NCBI GenBank assembly: GCA_036844945.1
Contig: DAIUEV010000008.1
Location: 10,015 to 74,014 of the forward strand
Length of the DNA: 64,000 bases
Direction: 5' to 3'
Source of the DNA: Palsa-461 sp036844945
GTDB lineage: Bacteria; Actinomycetota; Acidimicrobiia; Acidimicrobiales; RAAP-2
The position numbers were made by a program, and so were the translations under genes. The notes beneath the pieces were generated by a model, which was not told where the DNA came from, searched no databases, and saw only the letters and a list, made by a program, of their open reading frames with translations. Below, in pieces: positions 15,947 to 24,519 of this stretch. Every line of letters begins with the position of its first letter. Positions within the stretch are counted from its first letter, which is position 1.

Positions 15947-17248
15947 ATGGCGTGGGACTTCGAGACCGAACCGGAGTTTGAAGAGCAGCTGGCGTGGATG
16001 CGCGGGTTCGTGAAGGAGGAGATCTTCCCCCTCGAGACCCTCGGATTGGACTACGAGACCACCCTGCGGGTGATCGCGCCGCTGCAGGACCAGGTGAAAG
16101 CCCAGGGTCTCTGGGCCGCCCACCTGCCACCCTCGCTCGGGGGCATGGGCTTCGGGCAGGTGCGCCTCGGGCTGATGCACGAGATCCTCGGGCAGACCCC
16201 GCTCGGACCGGTCGTCTTCGGCAACAACGCCCCGGACTCGGGCAACGCCGAGCTGCTGGCGATTGGCATCGAGGAGACCGGCCGCCAGGACCAGCGCGAG
16301 CAGTGGCTGCAGCCCCTCCTCGACGGGAAGCTCCGCAGCGCCTTCTCCATGACCGAGCCCGAGACCGCCGGCTCTGACCCGACCCTCCTGCAGACCCGGG
16401 CGGAGCGGGACGGCGACGAGTACGTGATCAACGGCCACAAGTGGTTCTCATCCAACGGCTCGGTGGCCGACTTCCTCATCGTGATGGCCGTCACCAATCC
16501 CGACGTCCACCCCTACCAGGGTTCGTCCATGATCCTCGTGCCGACCGGCACGAACGGCGTCGACATCGTGCGGGACGTGGCCACGATGGAACACCCCGAA
16601 ACCGAGTTCGGCCGCTTCGGGAACCACGCCGAGATCTACTACCGCGACGTCCGGGTTCCGGTGGCCAACCTCATCGGGCGCGAGGGCGAGGGGTTCACGC
16701 TCGCCCAGCAGCGCCTCGGTCCCGGGCGGATCCACCACTGCATGCGCTGGCTCGGCCAATCGCGGCGCGCGTTCGACATGCTGTGCGAACGGGCGGTGTC
16801 CCGCACCGCCCACGGCTCCCTCCTGGCCGAGAAGCAGACGATCCAGAACTGGGTCGCCGATTCCCTGGCCGAGATGCAGGCGGCCCGGCTCATGACCCTG
16901 CACGCGGCGTGGAAGATGGACAAGGTCGGCGCGCCGGCGGCGCGGCTCGAGATCGCGATGATCAAGTACTTCGGCGCCGGCGTCCTCTTCAACGTCATCG
17001 ACCGGGCCATCCAGATCCACGGCGCGCTCGGGTTCTCCTGCGACCTCCCGCTCGAGCACATGTACCGCGCCGCCCGGGCCGCTCGCATCTACGACGGCCC
17101 CGACGAGGTGCACCGCCAGACGGTGGCGCGCCGGACGCTGCGCAACTACGCGCCGCATCCCATCCCGAGCGAGCACATCCCGACCCGGCGGGAGGAGGCC
17201 CGCCAGCGCTTCGCGGACCTCCTGGAGCGCGCCACCGCCGACCTCTGA
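15947..17248 (+). CDS. Acyl-CoA dehydrogenase family protein
   Basis: A 433-residue flavoprotein that introduces the alpha-beta double bond in acyl-CoA thioesters. Order of elements: N-terminal helical domain with LPPSLGGMGFG, beta domain with FSMTEPETAGSDP (FAD/substrate binding) and KWFSSNG, then the C-terminal helical domain with GRIHHCMRWLG, IQIHGALGFS and the closing YDGPDEVHRQTVARR. The catalytic base in this branch is expected in or near that closing segment. The sequence resembles the ACAD10/11-like and FadE-type enzymes more than short-chain ones. ATG at 15947 has AGGGGAG 6 nt upstream; an open extension to 15836 lacks a better start. A 2-hydroxyacid dehydrogenase follows 14 bp later, probably in the same transcript. 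Confidence 0.9.
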   Translation: MAWDFETEPEFEEQLAWMRGFVKEEIFPLETLGLDYETTLRVIAPLQDQVKAQGLWAAHLPPSLGGMGFGQVRLGLMHEILGQTPLGPVVFGNNAPDSGNAELLAIGIEETGRQDQREQWLQPLLDGKLRSAFSMTEPETAGSDPTLLQTRAERDGDEYVINGHKWFSSNGSVADFLIVMAVTNPDVHPYQGSSMILVPTGTNGVDIVRDVATMEHPETEFGRFGNHAEIYYRDVRVPVANLIGREGEGFTLAQQRLGPGRIHHCMRWLGQSRRAFDMLCERAVSRTAHGSLLAEKQTIQNWVADSLAEMQAARLMTLHAAWKMDKVGAPAARLEIAMIKYFGAGVLFNVIDRAIQIHGALGFSCDLPLEHMYRAARAARIYDGPDEVHRQTVARRTLRNYAPHPIPSEHIPTRREEARQRFADLLERATADL

Positions 17249-17262
17249 GCGGGGACCGGGCG

Positions 17263-18252
17263 ATGCGGCTGCTGCTGACCGAGCCGGCGGTTCGGGCCTC
17301 CGGCGAGGCGCTCCTCGCCGCCCACACCGGCATCGAGCTCGTGGCCCTGCGGCCGGACGGGGCCGTCGTGCTCTCCGACGGGACCGAGCTCGACCGGGAG
17401 GACACCGGGGTCGAGGTGGCCTGGGCGACCTCGGACCTCTACGAGGAGGGTGGCCAGCTGCGGGCGTTCTTCGGGCTCGTCCGGCGGCTCGGCACCCTGC
17501 GGTGGTTCCAGTCCCAGGCCGCCGGCTTCGACGCGCCGATCTTCGCCGAGCTCATCCGCAAGGGGGTGCTGTTCACCAAGTCCGACGCCCACAGCGTCCC
17601 GATCGCCGAGTTCGTGCTGCGGGCCGTGCTCGATCACCACCAGCGTCCGGAGCGGTGGGCGGCGGCCCAGGCGGCCCGACGCTGGGAGCGCCACGAGTTC
17701 GACGAGGTGTCGGGGAGCACCTGGATGGTGGTCGGCCTCGGATCGATCGGCGCCGAGGTGGCTCGCCGGGGCCGGGCCCTCGGCGCGCGGGTCATCGGGG
17801 TCCGGCGGCGCCGGGCCGGCGACGAACCGGTCGACGAGCTGGTCACCCCGGACCGCCTGGTGGGCGTCCTCGGTGAGGTCGATGTCGTCGTGCTCTGTGC
17901 GCCAGCCAACGCCTCTACGAAGCACCTCGTCGACGCGGCCTTCCTGGCTGCGATGCGGTCGGGCTCGCTCCTCGTGAACATCGGTCGGGGCTCGGTGGTG
18001 GACGAGGCCGCCCTGCTCGAGGCGCTCGACCGCGGGCCGCTCGGCGGAGCCGTGCTCGATGTCTTCGAAACCGAGCCGCTGCCCGAGGACAGCCCGCTGT
18101 GGGCGCACCCGAAGGTGGTGATCACCCCCCACAACTCGGCCCTCGCGACGGCCCGGTACCGGCGCCAGCTCGAGCTGTTCAGCGAGAACCTCGGCCGCTA
18201 CCGGCGCGGCGAGCCGCTCCGGGGCGTGGTCACCGAGGCCGACCTCGACTAG
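17263..18252 (+). CDS. D-isomer-specific 2-hydroxyacid dehydrogenase
   Basis: A 329-residue NAD(P)-dependent dehydrogenase acting on 2-keto or 2-hydroxy acids. The Rossmann motif GLGSIGAEVARRG lies near 159-171, with RRRRAG after beta-2. The basic residues there suggest NADPH. The catalytic triad is complete: Arg in NIGRGS (R242), Glu in FETEPLP (E271) and His in TPHNS (H290). The N-terminal catalytic half is poorly conserved, as usual, so the substrate cannot be named; glyoxylate/hydroxypyruvate reductase-like enzymes are the closest general class. ATG at 17263 is 14 bp after the dehydrogenase stop. Confidence 0.88.
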   Translation: MRLLLTEPAVRASGEALLAAHTGIELVALRPDGAVVLSDGTELDREDTGVEVAWATSDLYEEGGQLRAFFGLVRRLGTLRWFQSQAAGFDAPIFAELIRKGVLFTKSDAHSVPIAEFVLRAVLDHHQRPERWAAAQAARRWERHEFDEVSGSTWMVVGLGSIGAEVARRGRALGARVIGVRRRRAGDEPVDELVTPDRLVGVLGEVDVVVLCAPANASTKHLVDAAFLAAMRSGSLLVNIGRGSVVDEAALLEALDRGPLGGAVLDVFETEPLPEDSPLWAHPKVVITPHNSALATARYRRQLELFSENLGRYRRGEPLRGVVTEADLD

Positions 18253-18442
18253 GCAGGGTCGTGCGTCCGGGCCGCGCCGAAGGTAAGGACTCGATAAGGA
18301 AGTCTCGGGGGGACCGTCGCCTTCATCAGATCGACGGGTTTGTCCGCACATACTCTCGCCATGGGCTCATCACCAACCGATCGAGTGCGCGCCCGTGGGG
18401 CGTCCCAACTCGGCCAGCCACCGACGCGGGAGCGATGTGGGC

Positions 18443-18997
18443 ATGCGGCTCGGGCCTGAACACCTCGGCCCGCGGGGCCTGATGCTCCTCGGGGCAGCCG
18501 GCGTGCTCGGGGTGGCCCTCGCGGTGCACGGCTACGGCAAGGGCGTCGTGGTCGCGTCCGGGACCGCCGGGGTGGTGTCCGCCAGCCAGCCACCGGCGAC
18601 GACGGCCACGACCACCCCGTCGACGACCACCCCGCCGAGCAAGGCCGCCGGCTCGACGACGACGTCCACCTCGGCCGCGCCTCGGGCGCAGAAGCTCGGG
18701 CCCGCCCTCGCCTCGACCCAGTACGCGAGCTACGCGTACCAGGTCTATCCGGGGTCGCTCAGCTCGCAGGCCCAGCTGGCCCTCACCGGTTTCACCGTCC
18801 ACGTGACCCCTGGGCCGACCACCATCACGGTGAAGGTCTCGGCGACCGGTTCGGCGCCGCAGTCTTCGAACTATCCGCTCGGAGACAAGGTGTACTTCGT
18901 GGAGACCACGTTGGGAGACGACTCGGGCGTCTCGGACTACAACTTCGGGGACGACGGCATCCTCGTGACCAACGCGGCCGGGCGGATCGTCGAGTGA
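18443..18997 (+). CDS. Membrane-anchored/exported protein of unknown function
   Basis: A 184-residue protein that matches no family I recognise. A short N-terminus and one hydrophobic segment (about 12-40, interrupted by HGYGKG) act as signal anchor. A Thr/Ser/Pro-rich linker (about 48-78) comes next, then a C-terminal domain of alternating strands (about 90-184) with the pattern QVYPGSLS, GFTVHVTPGPTTITVKV and DKVYFVETTLGDDSG. ATG at 18443 is preceded closely by an alternative GTG at 18437. The last codons overlap the next gene (GTGA at 18994), so the two products are probably made together. Confidence 0.65.
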   Translation: MRLGPEHLGPRGLMLLGAAGVLGVALAVHGYGKGVVVASGTAGVVSASQPPATTATTTPSTTTPPSKAAGSTTTSTSAAPRAQKLGPALASTQYASYAYQVYPGSLSSQAQLALTGFTVHVTPGPTTITVKVSATGSAPQSSNYPLGDKVYFVETTLGDDSGVSDYNFGDDGILVTNAAGRIVE

Positions 18998-19536
18998 CCC
19001 CGCCCACCCGCCAACAGGCCCGGCGCTCCACACAGATCCAGAAGCGCCCGCCCGCCAAAGGCGCCACCCCGGCGGGGCCGACGGCCACCGGTCGGGTCGG
19101 CAATCGACCCGCTCCCGGTCCCGCGACCGCGAGGGAGCTCGGGTCACCGGGCCACCTCGTCGAGATGGCCGGGGCCTGGGCACAGTCCGCCGCCCGGATC
19201 CTGCTCGGTCTGGTACTCGCATGGTTCGGGTACCACGAGCTCATGGCACCGGGACAATGGACCGGCTACGTCCCGATCTTCTCGCCCAGCTCACATTTCG
19301 CCCAGATCCTGGTGCTCGCCCACGGCTGGGTGCTCCTCGTCCTGGCGGTGGCCCTCGTCGCTGGCGTCGCCCCCAGGGTGGCCGCCGCGGTGTCGTCGAT
19401 CCTGCTCGTCGAGATCGTGGTCTCCCTGATCGCCTCGGGCGGACTCTCCGATCTGGTGCTGCGTGACGTGGGGGTCCTCGGCCTGGCGCTCGCCCTCGTC
19501 GGTGTGAAGCAGCAGCGCTTGGTGTTGCGTCGCTGA
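18994..19536 (+). CDS. DoxX-like small membrane protein
   Basis: A 180-residue protein with a basic, Pro/Ala-rich cytosolic N-terminus (about 1-60) and four predicted membrane helices (about 62-82, 100-122, 126-145, 150-168). The first helix ends in FGYHELMAPGQWTGY, the pattern seen in DoxX-family proteins, whose functions vary (membrane redox or electron-transfer partners). The start is GTG at 18994, overlapping the upstream stop by four bases. Assignment to DoxX rests on helix layout and that one motif. Confidence 0.6.
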   Translation: MTPPTRQQARRSTQIQKRPPAKGATPAGPTATGRVGNRPAPGPATARELGSPGHLVEMAGAWAQSAARILLGLVLAWFGYHELMAPGQWTGYVPIFSPSSHFAQILVLAHGWVLLVLAVALVAGVAPRVAAAVSSILLVEIVVSLIASGGLSDLVLRDVGVLGLALALVGVKQQRLVLRR

Positions 19537-19717
19537 CCCGGCGCTCGGGTCCCGCCGGGCGGCTGGTCGGGTGCGGCGGTCGTCCACCCGTAGGCTCGCC
19601 ACAGTGACGCCGAGCTGGAGCCGGAGCCGACCCGGTGACGGGGGGCCTTCGGAGCCGTGGGGCCCGCCGAGGCGGCCAGTTCTGCCGAGGTGGTGGCACG
19701 GACACTCGCGCCCGGTG

Positions 19718-21802
19718 ATGGGCGTGCCCACGCCGCGGGCCCACCGGGCCGCCTGGCTCCGGCCAACCCGGCCGGTCGGACGCGCCGGGCTGGCGCTGGT
19801 TGCGCTGACCGGCCTCACCCTGGCCGGTCCGGCAGCGGCGGCCACCTCGCACGGGCACCGCGGCGGCGCTCCGGGGCGCCACCCGGCCGCCGGTCCGCCG
19901 GCCGTCGAGTCCGGGCTGCTGCCGTGGGCGCTGGCCGCGCCGATCAGTCGCGTCGTGGTCCTGCCGGCCGCCGGGGGTCAGCTGGTCCTCCTCGGTGGGT
20001 TGACGGCCGCGGGGACCTCCGCCAACGGCGTCTTCACGCTCAATCCCGCGAGCGGAGCATTGGCGTCCGTCGGCACGCTGCCGGCCGCCGTCCATGATGG
20101 CGCCGGGGCGGTCGTCGCGGGAAGCGACGTGATCTTCGGGGGAGGGTCGCCGACCACCGTGGCGACGGTCCAGGCGTTCGCCCCGGTTCCGCCCGGCGCC
20201 GCGGGCGCATCGACGGCCGGCACCGTCATCGGGGCGTTGCCTGCTCCCCGTTCCGATGACGCCACCGTGTCGATCGGTCGTACCACCTACGTGGTCGGTG
20301 GCTACGACGGCACCAACGCCGACGTCGCCGTGCTGGCGACCACCGACGGGCGGCACTTCCGCACCGTGGCCCGGCTCCGGGTGCCGGTGCGCTATCCGGC
20401 GGTCGCCGCCACCGGCGGGAAGATCTACGTCTTCGGCGGCCAGGCGGTCGGCGGAACGGGTCAGGCCGTCGACGCCATTCAGGTTGTCGACCCCTCCACC
20501 CACCGTGTGGTCGTGGGCGGTCACCTGCCCGAGGCGCTCCAAGCCGCCGCGGCCGTGAACCTCGGCGGCGTCGTCTACCTGGCCGGTGGCTCCAGTCCCG
20601 TCCCCCAGGCGGTGACCGCGGGGGTGGGCACCACCGTGGTCGCGCCGCCTTCCTCGAGCGGCCTGAACACCGTCTCGACCATCTGGGCCTTCGACCCCCG
20701 TCGGGACCGGCTACTCGTGGCGGGCCGACTCCAAGAGCCGGTCTCCAACGCCGGAGTGGCCGTCGTCGGCGGCCGAGCGTGGATCGTGGGTGGCGAGCTC
20801 AACGGTGCGCCGGTCTCGGCGGTCCAGATGCTCCGGCCGGACGCGTCGTTCGGGACGGCGGGCGTGGCGGGGGCGGGCTCCCCGTACTTCGGCACGAAGC
20901 TCCTCGTCGCCGACCGGGGCAACAACCGCCTCCTCCTGCTCGACCCGGCCATGCACGTCGACTGGACCTACCCGTCGGCGAGCTCTCCGCCCAACCCGTC
21001 GGGCTTCTACTTCCCAGACGACGCCTTCTTCGTGAACAAGGGCAAGGCCATCATCACCAACCAGGAACAGAACGAGACCATCGAGGAGATCGCGTATCCG
21101 TCGGGAAAGCTGATCTGGTCCTATGGCCACCCCGGCCAGCCCGGCTCGGCGCCCGGGTACCTCCACGAACCCGACGACGCCTATCTGCGGAAGAACGGCC
21201 AGATCACCGTGGCCGACGCCGACAACTGCCGGGTGCTCGTGATCAACAAGAACGGGACGTTGGCCGACCAGATCGGGACGACGGGGACCTGTGTCCACAA
21301 CCCGCCCAGCTCGATGGGATCTCCCAACGGCGACACCCCGCTCGCAGACGGCAACCTGCTCGTCTCGGAGATCAACGGTGCCTGGGTGAGCGAGTACACC
21401 CTCTCGGGGACCCTCGTGTGGACCCTGCACCCGCCGATCGGCTATCCCTCGGACCCCCAGCAGCTCGGCCCCAACCTCTACCTGGTCGCCGACTACTCCC
21501 AGCCGGGCCAGGTGTTGGAGTTCACCCGCACCGGACAGATCCTCTTCGACTACGACGTCACAAGTGGTCCCGGAATGCTGGACCACCCGTCACTCGCCGA
21601 GCGGCTCCCGAACGGCGTGATCATGTTGAACGACGACTACGCCAACCGGATGGTGGCGATCGACCCGGTCACCCAGGCCCTCGTGTGGCAGTACGGAGTC
21701 ACCGGGCACGGGGGGGCCGTTCCGGGCATGCTCAACACCCCCGACGGGTTCGACGTGCTGGCGCCCGACGGAACCACCCCAACCCACCCCGCCACCGGGT
21801 GA
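19718..21802 (+). CDS. Exported beta-propeller protein with kelch repeats and NHL/PQQ-like repeats
   Basis: A 694-residue secreted protein. A signal peptide with an Arg-rich n-region and a hydrophobic core (AGLALVALTGLTLAGPAAAA) comes first. Residues about 70-360 carry kelch-type repeats (LLGGLTAAG, VVGGYDGTNADV, YVFGGQAVGG, YLAGGSS, WIVGGELNG). Residues about 390-690 form a second propeller with repeats such as LLVADRGNNRLLLLD, ITVADADNCRVLVIN and YLVADYSQPGQVLEF, the pattern of NHL/arylsulfotransferase-like propellers. No catalytic residues can be named. The start is uncertain: ATG at 19718 gives a normal signal peptide, while GTG at 19604 would add 38 residues. A hairpin follows the stop. 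Confidence 0.75.
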   Translation: MGVPTPRAHRAAWLRPTRPVGRAGLALVALTGLTLAGPAAAATSHGHRGGAPGRHPAAGPPAVESGLLPWALAAPISRVVVLPAAGGQLVLLGGLTAAGTSANGVFTLNPASGALASVGTLPAAVHDGAGAVVAGSDVIFGGGSPTTVATVQAFAPVPPGAAGASTAGTVIGALPAPRSDDATVSIGRTTYVVGGYDGTNADVAVLATTDGRHFRTVARLRVPVRYPAVAATGGKIYVFGGQAVGGTGQAVDAIQVVDPSTHRVVVGGHLPEALQAAAAVNLGGVVYLAGGSSPVPQAVTAGVGTTVVAPPSSSGLNTVSTIWAFDPRRDRLLVAGRLQEPVSNAGVAVVGGRAWIVGGELNGAPVSAVQMLRPDASFGTAGVAGAGSPYFGTKLLVADRGNNRLLLLDPAMHVDWTYPSASSPPNPSGFYFPDDAFFVNKGKAIITNQEQNETIEEIAYPSGKLIWSYGHPGQPGSAPGYLHEPDDAYLRKNGQITVADADNCRVLVINKNGTLADQIGTTGTCVHNPPSSMGSPNGDTPLADGNLLVSEINGAWVSEYTLSGTLVWTLHPPIGYPSDPQQLGPNLYLVADYSQPGQVLEFTRTGQILFDYDVTSGPGMLDHPSLAERLPNGVIMLNDDYANRMVAIDPVTQALVWQYGVTGHGGAVPGMLNTPDGFDVLAPDGTTPTHPATG

Positions 21803-21809
21803 GGACGGC

Positions 21810-21835
21810 GCGCCGATCCGGCGACGGGTCGGCGC
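21810..21835. terminator. Hairpin between convergent genes
   Basis: Perfect 7-bp inverted repeat GCGCCGA / TCGGCGC with a 12-nt loop. It begins 8 bp after the stop of the propeller gene and 45 bp before the stop of the converging amidase gene. It lacks a T tract; a bidirectional terminator is plausible. Confidence 0.45.
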
Positions 21836-21880
21836 GGGAACGGGGTCCACCCGCGCCCTCGGACGAGAAGCCGTGTCCCC

Positions 21881-23290
21881 TCAGCCGACCGGGGCGAGCG
21901 CGTCGAACCCCAGCGCCGCCTCGACGGCCGCCGCCGTGCGGATCACGACCAGGTCGCCGTGGCTCGGCCCGACGAGCTGCAGTCCGACCGGCAGCCCCGA
22001 CGCGCTGAGACCGGCGCAGACGGTGGCGGCCGGTGAGCCGCTCATGTTGAACGGGTAGGTGAAGCTGACCCACGCCGGAGTGGTCTCACCGTTCACGATC
22101 CCAAATTGGCCGAGGTCGAGCGGAGGGGCGAGGCCGGCGCAGGTGGGCGTGAGGAGGATCCGGGCGTCCCCGAAGAGTTTCACGAGGCGGAGATTGACCC
22201 GATGGCACTCGTCGAGCGCGTCGGCCATCTCGCGGCCCGTCACCGAGCGCGAGCGCTCGAGCAGGTTGGCGAGACCGGGGTCGAGCCCCTCCCAGTCGCC
22301 GCCATAGCGCTCGTCCAGGCTCCGCAGGAGGTAGACGCCGATCAGCGTGATCCAGCTGGTCACGGGGTCGACGTCGAAGACCGAGTCGATCTGGACCACC
22401 TCGGTGCCGAGGGACTCCAAGACCGCGACCGCCCGCTCGCAGATCGCGAGGACCTCGGTGTCCACGGTGGCGTACCCGAGCGTTGGCGACCACAGCACCC
22501 GGGCCGGCGGGTGGGGGTCCTCCAGGGCGGCCAGCCACGAGGCCTCGGGGCGGGGGAGCGAGCGCAGATCGGTCGGCTCCGGCGCGACGACGGTGTCGAG
22601 CGCGGCCACGACGTCGGCCATGCGACGAGCCATCGGCCCCTTCACCGACAGGCCGGGCCAGCCGGGTGGCTCGGGGCCGCCGATCGGCACGCGGCCGAGG
22701 GAGGTCTTCATCCCCGACAGCCCGCAGCACGACGACGGGATGCGGATCGACCCCCCACCGTCGGAGCCGGTGGCGAGCGGGACCATCCCGGCCGCCAGCG
22801 CCGCCGCCGTGCCCCCCGAGGAGCCGCCCGGGGAGTGGTCGAGCTGCCACGGGTTCTTGGTCGCGCCGACGAGGCTGTTGGTCGTCACCCCGGTCCAACC
22901 GAACTCCGGGGTGTTGGTCTTGCCCACCACGACGCAGCCCGCGGCGCGCAGCCGGGCCACGAGGACCGAGTCGTGCTCGGCCGGAGGATCGTCGGCCCAC
23001 TTGGGAGAGCCGTGCGTGGTGCGAAAGCCGGCCGCGTCCTCGAGGTCCTTCACACCGATCGGCACGCCGGCGAGCGGACCCGGATCGCCGCCGCCGGCGA
23101 TCACGTGATCGATCGCCGCGGCCTGATCGAGGGCGCGCTCGCCGTCGAACGACACGAATGCGTTCAGCACCGGGTTGAGCGCCTGGATCCGGCCGAGCGC
23201 CACCGCTGCGACCTCGCGGGCCGAGCACTGCTTGGCGCGGACCGCCGCCGCGATCGACACCGCCGAGTCACGTCGGAAATCGATGTCCAT
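21881..23290 (-). CDS. Amidase-signature family hydrolase
   Basis: A 469-residue amidase that hydrolyses carboxamides to acid and ammonia. The Ser-cisSer-Lys catalytic triad is complete with classical spacing: Lys in PIGVKD (K81), cis-Ser in SPGGSSGG (about S157) and nucleophile Ser in GGGSIRIPSS (S181). The family resembles GatA, but the isolated position and absence of gatB/gatC argue for a catabolic amidase. It is followed on the same strand by an LLM oxidoreductase gene (upstream in the transcript, 17 bp apart), so both probably act on one pathway, perhaps degradation of an amide or cyclic compound. ATG at 23290 begins MDIDFRRDSA. Confidence 0.9.
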   Translation of the reverse strand: MDIDFRRDSAVSIAAAVRAKQCSAREVAAVALGRIQALNPVLNAFVSFDGERALDQAAAIDHVIAGGGDPGPLAGVPIGVKDLEDAAGFRTTHGSPKWADDPPAEHDSVLVARLRAAGCVVVGKTNTPEFGWTGVTTNSLVGATKNPWQLDHSPGGSSGGTAAALAAGMVPLATGSDGGGSIRIPSSCCGLSGMKTSLGRVPIGGPEPPGWPGLSVKGPMARRMADVVAALDTVVAPEPTDLRSLPRPEASWLAALEDPHPPARVLWSPTLGYATVDTEVLAICERAVAVLESLGTEVVQIDSVFDVDPVTSWITLIGVYLLRSLDERYGGDWEGLDPGLANLLERSRSVTGREMADALDECHRVNLRLVKLFGDARILLTPTCAGLAPPLDLGQFGIVNGETTPAWVSFTYPFNMSGSPAATVCAGLSASGLPVGLQLVGPSHGDLVVIRTAAAVEAALGFDALAPVG

Positions 23291-23306
23291 GGAACCCGCC
23301 CAGCCC

Positions 23307-24284
23307 TTACGCGGAGGGTGACAGGCCGCGCACGGCCGCCTCGAGCTCGAGCCCGATCGGCAGCACCATGGGGGCAGGCACGGTCACGCCGTTCTCGGCG
23401 TACCGGGCGATGGTGGCCCGGCACTGGTCGAGCGAGCCGTGGACCACCAGGTCGTCGACGGCCTCGTCCGGGATCGCCTCGAGCGCGCCGCGTCGGTCGC
23501 CCGCTGCCCAGCGCTCCCACATGCCCTCGAGCTGCGGGCCCCGTCCGAGCCACCGCTGGAACTCGGCGTAGGCCTCGACGTTCATGTACGCCGCGATCAT
23601 CCGCCGTCCGACCGCCCGGGCCACGTTGTCGTCCTCGGTCGGGATCACGAAGATCCGGGCCACGACCTCCTTGTGGCCCTCGCCGCCGATCTCGGCGACC
23701 GCCTTCTTCACGTCCTCGGCGGACAGCCAGTTGAGGATCGCCCCGTCGGCCTCCCGTCCGGCGAGCGACAGCATGCCGGGCCGCAGGGCGGCCAGGTAGA
23801 TGGGCGGGGTCACCTCGGGGACCCGGGCCAGCTTGAAGCCCCTCGTCTGGAAGGTCGAGAACTCCGCCTCGACGCGCTCGCCGGTCAGCGCTGCCTTCAC
23901 GAAGCGCAGAACGTCGCGGACCTTGCGATAGGGGTCCTCGAAGGCGATGCCGTTCCAGCGCTGCACGATCACCTCGGAGGACGAGCCGATCCCGACCGCG
24001 AACCGGCCGGGGGCGGCGTCGGCCATCGCCGCCACGGTCTGGGCGATCAGGGCGGGCCCCCTGGTGAAGGCGGGGGCGATGGCGATGCCGAGGTTGAGAG
24101 TGGGGGTCCAGGCTGCCGCGAGCGCGAGGGGGGTGAAGCCGTCACCCCCGTCCACCTCGGCGGACCACACGTCGGTGTAGCCGAGGTCGACCAGGAGCTC
24201 GTACCAGCGTCGGTGCTCGTGCAGGGGAACGTCGAAAGGGACGGTGATCCCGTGCCGGGTCTGGCCTGCTTCGGCGGCGCTCAT
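23307..24284 (-). CDS. LLM-class F420-dependent oxidoreductase
   Basis: A 325-residue TIM-barrel protein of the luciferase-like monooxygenase superfamily. The segments GITVPFDVPL, LGYTDVWSAE, LNLGIAIAPAFTRGP, GRFAVGIGSSSEVIVQRWNG and PIYLAALRPGMLSLAGREADG are those of actinobacterial F420-dependent members. Such enzymes reduce or oxidise diverse substrates with coenzyme F420, and the substrate is not predictable. ATG at 24284 is preferred over an in-frame GTG at 24302, which lies six codons upstream. It is the first gene of a minus-strand pair with the amidase and is divergent from a D-aminoacylase-like gene. Confidence 0.88.
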   Translation of the reverse strand: MSAAEAGQTRHGITVPFDVPLHEHRRWYELLVDLGYTDVWSAEVDGGDGFTPLALAAAWTPTLNLGIAIAPAFTRGPALIAQTVAAMADAAPGRFAVGIGSSSEVIVQRWNGIAFEDPYRKVRDVLRFVKAALTGERVEAEFSTFQTRGFKLARVPEVTPPIYLAALRPGMLSLAGREADGAILNWLSAEDVKKAVAEIGGEGHKEVVARIFVIPTEDDNVARAVGRRMIAAYMNVEAYAEFQRWLGRGPQLEGMWERWAAGDRRGALEAIPDEAVDDLVVHGSLDQCRATIARYAENGVTVPAPMVLPIGLELEAAVRGLSPSA

Positions 24285-24519
24285 GGCCGACCACTGTTGC
24301 ACCGACGGTCGGTCGTCGCACGACCGGACCAGGACCGGGTCGGAGTCCGATGCCCGGTCCTAACCTCATCGACGCGGCAGTCGGCGGCCCACGGGGGTGG
24401 GGCGGCGGAGGAGGACCGCGGCCCGGCACGTGCCGATGCCAAGATCTTCACCGACGAGGTGCTGGTCGCAGTCCGGCCGCCCTCGCGGGCCGGTCCGGGC
24501 CGGCCCCTTAGGAGGAACG